Shown here: piece by piece, positions 58,131 through 64,000 of the stretch
Numbering within the stretch: the stretch's first letter is position 1
How the letters are laid out: every line of letters begins with the position of its first letter
Assembly (NCBI GenBank): GCA_947172415.1
Contig: OX359190.1
Location: forward strand, 4,278,001-4,342,000
Length of the DNA stretch: 64,000 nucleotides
DNA from: Chondrosia reniformis
Taxonomy: Eukaryota > Porifera > Demospongiae > Chondrillida > Chondrillidae
Direction of reading: 5' to 3'
Translations under genes and position numbers: made by a program
The notes under the pieces: generated by a model
Seen by the model: the letters and a program-made list of their open reading frames with translations, nothing else
What the model was told of the DNA's origin: nothing
Databases searched by the model: none

Positions 58131-59715
58131 ATCTTTAAATGCTAGAAAGTCTGACCTGTCGTTCTGGCACAGCGACGGGTAAAGAGAATACAAACAATTG
58201 CATCACAACAGCTAACAAATAATATTACAATTTCATTCAATATACAATAATGGCTATAGGATTACATCACAACATAACTGTGGCCATCTTTAAATGCTGG
58301 ATAACCTGACCTGTCGTTCTGGCGCAGCGACGGGTAAAGAGAATACAAACTATTGCATCACAACAGCTAACAAATAATATTACAATTTCATTCAATATAC
58401 AATGATGGCTATAGGGATTGCATCACAACATGACTGTAGACATCTTTAAATGCTGGATAACCTGACCTGTCGTTCTGGCGCAGCGACGGGTAAAGAGAAT
58501 ACAAACTATTTCATCACAACAGCTAACAAATAATATTACAATTTCATTCAATATACAATAATGGCTAGGGATTGCATCACAACATGACTGTAGCCATCTT
58601 TAAATGCTGGATAACCTGACCTGTCGTTCTGGCGCAGCGACGGGTAAAGAGAATACAAACTATTGCATCACAACAGCTAACAAATAATATTACAATTTCA
58701 TTCAATATACAATAATGGCTATAGGGATTGCATCACAACATGACTGTAGCCATCTTTAAATGCTGGATAACCTGACCTGTTGTTCTGGTGCAGCGACGGG
58801 TAAAGAGAATACAAACTATTTCATCACAACAGCTAACAAATAATATTACAATTTCATTCAATATACAATAATGGCCATAGGGATTGCATCACAACATGAC
58901 TGTAGCCATCTTTAAATGCTGGATAACCTGACCTGTCGTTCTGGCGCAGCGACGGGTAAAGAGAATACAAACTATTGCATCACAACAGCTAACAAATAAT
59001 ATTACAATTTCATTCAATATACAATAATGGCTATAGGATTGCATCACAACATGACTGTAGCCATTTTTAAATGCTGGATAACCTGACCTGTCGTTCTGGC
59101 GCAGCGACGGGTAAAGAGAATACAAACTATTGCATCACAACAGCTAACAAATAATATTACAATTTCATTCAATATACAATAATGGCCATAGGGATTGCAT
59201 CACAACATGACTGTAGCCATCTTTAAATGCTGGATAACCTGACCTGTCGTTCTGGCGCAGCGACGGGTAAAGAGAATACAAACTATTGCATCACAACAGC
59301 TAACAATTAATATTACAATTTCATTCAATATACAATGATGGCTATAGGGATTGCATTACAACATGACTGTAGCCATCTTTAAATGCTGGATAACCTGACC
59401 TGTCGTTCTGGCGCAGCGACGGGTAAAGAGAATACAAACTATTGCATCACAACAGCTAACAATTAATATTACAATTTCATTCAATATACAATGATGGCTA
59501 TAGGGATTGCATTACAACATGACTGTAGCCATCTTTAAATGCTGGATAACCTGACTTGTCGTTCTGGCGCAGCGACGGGTAAAGAGAATACAAACTATTG
59601 CATCACAACAGCTAACAATTAATATTACAATTTCATTCAATATACAATAATGGCTATACGGATTGCATCACAACATGACTGTAGACATCTTTAAATGCTG
59701 GATAACCTGACTTAA
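58130..59715. repeat. ~155-bp tandem array with a hairpin in every unit
   Basis: Ten units (GACCTGTCG starts at 58153, 58308, 58464, 58618 and so on, spacing 154-157). Each unit has an inverted pair CCTGTCG / CGACGGG around an 11-base loop containing TCTGGCGC, the only G/C-rich piece in an otherwise AT-rich unit. The array ends ~380 bp inside the right TIR. No match to the flanking satellite. Confidence 0.95.
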
Positions 59716-59719
59716 TGTT

Positions 59720-60060
59720 TACAAACAGTTCCCTATATTTCCTAGCTAAATAGAGTCCTAATTTAGAAGTTCCAATTTACTCTTACAACTGTTTAGCTAT
59801 ACACAGCTTCATTTATGTATACAGATGATTACATTTTAATCCAACAACATGGGGGGCTAAACCCTCCATACCCTCCAGCAAATAATACGGTTCAACATTA
59901 TATATATTTAACTTTGATATTCTTTTCAGATGGACTTACATTTTGGCATCATGATGCTTTAATCACAGTTCAGGAAGTAATTATGAATAACATCCTACTT
60001 CAGGAAATTAATTAAACTAAATGTCATAAAGCATCATGATGATGCCTTAAGTGATTGTGC
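59720..60060. other. subterminal region of the giant element, no gene seen
   Basis: The 66-codon ORF at 59815 has no features. An inverted pair AAAGCATCATGATG near 60030 (and GGCATCATGATGC at 59945) is visible and could be part of a subterminal structure. Confidence 0.4.
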
Positions 60061-60097
60061 AACTCATTTTGGGGCAGGGGAGAATGAGACAACTACC

Positions 60098-61245
60098 CAA
60101 GTATAAATTGAAAGGGTGTATGATTATGAAGTTATTGATCGTTTATTAAACTATAGATGTAATGATATTGTAATCATAGGCGTGAGGTTTAAGTGAGAGC
60201 TGTACTGCAACACAAAAGTAGCGTATTTAAGTTAGCTTAAGTGTTTTATAAGTATAAATCGAATGATTATGAAGTTATTGATCGTTTATTAAACTATAGA
60301 TGTAATGATATTGTAATCATAGGCGTGAGGTTTAAGTGAGAGCTGTACTGCAACACAAAAGTAGCGTATTTAAGTTAGCTTAAGTGTTTTATAAGTATAA
60401 ATCGAAAGGCTGTATGATTATGAATTTATTGATCGTTTATTAAACTATAGATGTAATGATATTTTAATCATAGGCGTGAGGTTTAAGTGGGAGCTGTACT
60501 GCAACACAAAAGTAGCGTATTTAAGTTAGCATAAGTGTTTTGTAAGTATGAATCGAATGATTATGAAGTTATTGATCGTTTATTAAACTATAGATGTAAT
60601 GATATTGTAATCATAGGCGTGAGGTTTAAGTGAGAGCTGTACTGCAACACAAAAGTAGCGTATTTAAGTTAGCTTAAGTGTTTTATAAGTATAAATCGAA
60701 AGGCTGTATGATTATGAATTTATTGATCGTTTATTAAACTATAGATGTAATGATATTTTAATCATAGGCGTGAGGTTTAAGTGGGAGCTGTACTGCAACA
60801 CAAAAGTAGCGTATTTAAGTTAGCATAAGTGTTTAAATAAACGTTCGGTTTCCCTATACCGTAACACACTTTCTTACCACATGTTCGATTTCGCAATCAC
60901 CCTATAGGTGATAAATTAATAGGATGTTTATATTATGCTTACTCGAAACGTATTTAACCTAGCGGAAGTTCTTCGTAAGTGTAGATAGAAAGGGTATATA
61001 ATTTTGACCTTAATGATCGGTTATTCAACCTTATAGATTTAACGTTTAAGAAGATATTTTAAACTTAGAGGCCTACAATGAGAATTACGTGACGTTTATA
61101 TAGCAGCCACATGGTATTAGGCTTAGCTTAAACGTTTTGTGACTATAGACCGAAAGAAGATATAATTACGACCTCACTGATTTTAGATTTAATGTCTATG
61201 AAGATATACTTAAAGCGTATATAGACCCATACAGTAGGACTTACG
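60098..61245. repeat. satellite array, right half (alternating 143/151 bp)
   Basis: It resumes the unit broken at 30030. AAAAGTAGCG starts at about 60214, 60357, 60508, 60651 and 60802: spacings 143, 151, 143, 151, because alternate units lack AAGGCTGT, so the array grew as a ~294-bp dimer. From 60850 to about 61245 more diverged units continue. Confidence 0.9.
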
Positions 61246-61655
61246 TAAAAGTATATTTCTGACCTATTCAAGGGCAATTACATCTTATTTAACCGTTATC
61301 CTCACAAACTTACTTTTATATAAGGTTTAAACACAGACACACACGTACACCTAGTCTACAATATAAATAAACTCACTGTAGAGGAATTTAGGTGTCTACA
61401 TAGGGATTCCTCAAGGAAAGTTCTATAGAGAACTGCAGCGCTGAAAAACGCTGTTGTAAGAAATAGTCCGAAGGCTATTTCGAAGTCGCTGAAACAAACA
61501 TTCATCTTTGCAGTCTACTGTAAAGGCGAAGGTTATCACCAAAGTGATATTAGGTACCGCCAAAGGCTCATTTCGTGCGCCACATTCTCTTGCATACGAA
61601 GCAATTGATTGAGTCATTTAGTCGCTATAACAACGAAAGTCTTAGCAAGGCGAGG

Positions 61656-62598
61656 ATGGCAGACGAATTTGTAAGTTATATGCCTGACACATTTAAGGCT
61701 TACGTGGCCGAAAGTTATTGAATTTCTCCTAAGCGAATTCAGCTTAAAATAATTTCTTAGCCATACGTTTTTAGACACTCCGAATAAGTAGAAATTTTTT
61801 AATTATTAATTAAAACAAATTAAAACAAATTGTTTTTTTACAGTTTTAACTCTCTATCTTACACAGGATGAACTAATGCTGATGGAGGAGGGGCCCATTG
61901 AAAAGGGGCTGCAAGCTGGGGCCCAACCTGTCTCCCAGCAACCCCAGCCAGTTCCTCCAGAGGGGGTGCAAGCTGGGGACCAACATCCAAAACCCAAACC
62001 CGTTCCTCCAGAGGGGGTGCAAGCTGGGGGCCAACCTGTCCCCCAGCAACCCCAGCCAGTTCCTCCAGAGGGGGTGCAAGCTGGGGGCCAATGTGTCCCC
62101 CACCCCAGAGAAAGGACTAGGGGATGGACCTGCCAAAGGTAAGTCATGTGTTGTCCATTAGTACATAATCTAACATGCATACATTTGTATCTAAACATGT
62201 ATATATATACTCTTTACTATATATATCTTCTCTTTTATATGCAGCTGCAGGTTTTCAGGGTCGCGGTCGTGGTCGAGGTCAAGGTCGAGGCCAGAGGCCT
62301 TACACAAGGGGAAATGTGAGTTTAACTTCCCTTACAATATATGTACATTAATATGCATTGCATTGTTTTAATTGTTTCTAATTTTTATAGACATATAACA
62401 ACATTACAGTAATGGGGGGGAAAAGTGCAGTTTACTTAATTAACTTAACTAAACTCTATCTATTTATTTATTTGTTCGTTTATTGTCTTATCATCTGTAT
62501 TTATATACATATATATAATTTGTTTGTTGATATTATGTACATTCAACACTAACCAGAAAGCAAAGAGGGATGCCAAGACTTTGTTAAATAATCTTTAA
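61656..62598 (+). CDS. small Q/P-rich, GRG-rich four-exon gene (frame uncertain)
   Basis: Exon 1 61656-61670 (ATG, 'MADEF', donor GTAAGT), exon 2 61867-62138, exon 3 62245-62315, exon 4 62558-62598. Exon 2 encodes repeats 'PQPVPPEGVQAGGQPVPQQ'. Exon 3 in the next frame encodes 'AAGFQGRGRGRGQGRGQRPY', an RGG/GRG-type RNA-binding motif, and exon 4 'KAKRDAKTLLNNL' and stop. Exon 1-2 and exon 3-4 favour different frames, so this copy either has a one-base change in the repeat of exon 2 (around CCCCCACCCC at 62095) or is spliced differently. First exons of this short type recur at 17271 and in the inverted-repeat arms. Function unknown. Confidence 0.45.
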
Positions 62599-62764
62599 TG
62601 CATATCCTCATTACCAACAAATTAGTGAAGTCTCGCACAAAGAAACGCTTTCATTCTATTGCCAACCATAATTATGGATGTCTACATCAACTAATCACCG
62701 CAAGAATACTACATAGAAACACATGCAGTCGTACATTATATCATACATGCTAGGGATAAGCTAA

Positions 62765-63370
62765 AGAGCTAAGCTACGCAGCCCTAGGCCTCCTAATAAT
62801 TCATTCACGCTACTGATAAGCTCGAGTTAAAGTGTTTCTAAACAAACTCTAATGTTATCTTTCTAGTAAGGCTTACACCTTTCATGCTATCACTAATCTG
62901 ACTTCTAACTTAGGCCTTAGGCATTCTAATAATTCATTTACGATAGCGATAAGATTATCTGTTTTACAAATTAAAGTGTTTCTAAAGAACTAAGCTACGT
63001 AGCCCTAGGCCTCCTAATAATTCATTCACGCTACTGATAAGCTCGAGTTAAAGTGTTTCTAAACAAACTCTAATGTTATCTTTCTAGTAAGGCTTACACC
63101 TTTCATGCTATCACTAATCTGACTTCTAACTTAGGCCTTAGGCATTCTAATAATTCATTCACGATAGCGATAAGATTATCTGTTTTACAAATTAAAGTGT
63201 TTCTAAAGAACTAAGCTACGTAGCCCTAGGCCTCCTAATAATTCATTCACGCTATTGATGAGCTTAGCTCTATTTCGAATTAAAGAGTTTATAAACGTAA
63301 CATTGTAATGAGTCGCTCAAAAGACTCGCACATAGAAACACCCATCCATCCATTCCACACATTACTTTTA
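62765..63370. repeat. ~221-bp tandem repeat, ~2.5 copies
   Basis: CTAAGCTACGNAGCCCTAGG recurs at about 62771, 62990 and 63211; units also share TCATTCACGCTACTGATAAG, TTAAAGTGTTTCTAAA and GGCCTTAGGCATTCTAATAA. It grades into the inverted-repeat arm at 63370. Confidence 0.9.
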
Positions 63371-63812
63371 ATAATGTAAGCTTGTAAGGTTTACACCTTT
63401 CAAGCCACCCCTAACCTGACTTAAAATGTTAAATAATTTTGACCGTAGCCTTAGGCATTCTAATAATTCATTCACGATAGTGATAAGATTATCTCTTTTA
63501 CAAATTAAAGTGTTTCTTAACGTTCTACCGTAATGAGTCGCTTTAAAGATTTGCATATAGAAACGCATCCGAAAAAGGAGTTACACTGTTAATGTAATGA
63601 CTGACAGAGACCTACACAAATAGACGACATACAACATAGAGTACTTCTGTTAGGCCACACCCTACCCTAACAAACTGTTTCAGAATACAGTTTAGACACA
63701 CACAGATCGCCTCTGTTAATTCAATTGCTGTAGTTTCACTCACCAAGTTCTGTGTCACTTATCCGAAGCAGCCATCTGACTAACTTTGAAGCGGGTTAGC
63801 CTAGTCTGATGA
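63370..63812 (-). repeat. right arm of window-spanning inverted repeat
   Basis: Reverse complement of 1063-1560 (see that entry), ending at GGTTAGCCTAG. It carries the same ATG GCT GCT TCG GAT AAG TGA and CTTG|GTGAGT on the minus strand. The arms are ~62 kb apart. No target duplication was found beyond the boundary, and sequence outside the arms is unrelated. Confidence 0.7.
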
Positions 63813-64000
63813 AATCAGACCCAAAACTTACGCAATACTTGCTCCAGTGAGGGTCTGACAACTTATGGCCGGTTTGCTGTTGCACGGTCGCAGTTAACAC
63901 CGACCATTCTGTGGTCAAACACCTTCCATATTTGGTAACTGGAATGTAAACATTTCCGTCCTTATTAATAATTAACAAGTGTGTAAAGTACAAGACTAAA

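Larger units (their letters stand above)
30031..60097. mobile_element. giant TIR DNA transposon with replication genes
   Basis: Left end 30031 (GGCAATGGTCTCATTC...) and right end 60097 (reverse complement GGTAGTTGTCTCATTC...) form a TIR: 23 of the first 26 bases match, with an unbroken 19-bp core GTCTCATTCTCCCCTGCCC. Flanks are taagtata (30023-30030) and caagtata (60098-60105): a 7-bp exact or 8-bp one-mismatch target duplication. Removing the element restores a satellite unit ('gtgttttgtaagtata' + 'aattgaaaggg'), so the boundaries are firm. Cargo: DDE transposase, DUF3987 ATPase, RPA-like protein, primase small subunit and two small genes, all with introns. No capsid, polymerase B or retroviral integrase was seen. 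Lesions in the transposase and the RPA-like gene are few, so the insertion is fairly recent. Confidence 0.92.

Noticed and set aside
30031-60097. Polinton/virus-like identity of the giant element
   Set aside because: No family B polymerase, capsid, packaging ATPase or retroviral-type integrase was recognised, and the ends and the DDE transposase fit a DNA transposon. A profile search could still find a diverged gene in the 30-38 kb part.

Overview
The window looks like an animal nuclear genome. It is AT-rich, genes have short GT-AG introns, tandem repeats are abundant and transposon families are many: LINE, Penelope-like, Helitron with a 2A peptide, hAT, pogo/Tigger, a Kolobok-like DDE family and several hairpin MITEs. 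The mix resembles sponges or other early-branching marine invertebrates, but I cannot fix the species. No rRNA, tRNA or bacterial-type operon was seen, and nearly all recognisable coding sequence belongs to mobile elements.

Layout: 0-3.5 kb holds a LINE tail, a decayed Q-rich gene, one arm of a diverged inverted repeat whose partner lies at 63.4-63.8 kb, and a fossil tyrosine recombinase. 4.6-13.1 kb is a patchwork of hairpin repeats, a pogo/Tigger remnant, a P2X7-type zinc domain and a Kolobok-like transposase fragment. 13.3-16.2 kb has an acidic minisatellite ORF and a nearly complete hAT transposase with one frameshift. 16.6-18.3 kb has a 65-bp array, a small multi-exon gene and two perfect-type hairpins. 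18.8-20.9 kb has two head-on Penelope endonuclease tails. 21.5-28.8 kb is a Helitron on the minus strand (2A peptide and repeat region, Rep, Pif1 helicase, OTU).

The main object is 30,031-60,097: a ~30.07-kb DNA element inserted inside one unit of a ~151-bp satellite. Its ends share an inverted 19-bp core, GTCTCATTCTCCCCTGCCC, within a ~26-bp imperfect TIR, and it is flanked by a 7-8 bp duplication ([t/c]aagtata). It carries a DDE transposase with a DUF6729-like region, an OTU-like region and a CXC domain (minus, 44.8-40.2 kb); a complete four-exon DUF3987-type P-loop ATPase (minus, 50.0-46.3 kb); a two-OB-fold/zinc-ribbon RPA-like protein (minus, 51.7-50.6 kb); and a seven-exon, phase-consistent, apparently intact eukaryotic-type primase small subunit with its three catalytic Asp (plus, 53.0-56.7 kb). 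Two small genes without homologues that I recognise (36.2-36.6 kb and 34.0-34.4 kb) and a ~155-bp hairpin-bearing array near the right end complete it. Transposase, primase, single-strand binding protein and ATPase together suggest a transposon with its own replication-initiation toolkit. I saw no capsid or DNA polymerase gene in it.

The element itself was later invaded by a TA-flanked 1.25-kb element in an ATPase intron, a Penelope-like RT fragment and copies of hairpin repeats also found in the surrounding host DNA. Right of it, 60.1-61.2 kb resumes the satellite, 61.6-62.6 kb has a small Q/P- and GRG-rich gene, and 62.7-63.8 kb has a ~221-bp tandem repeat and the second inverted-repeat arm.
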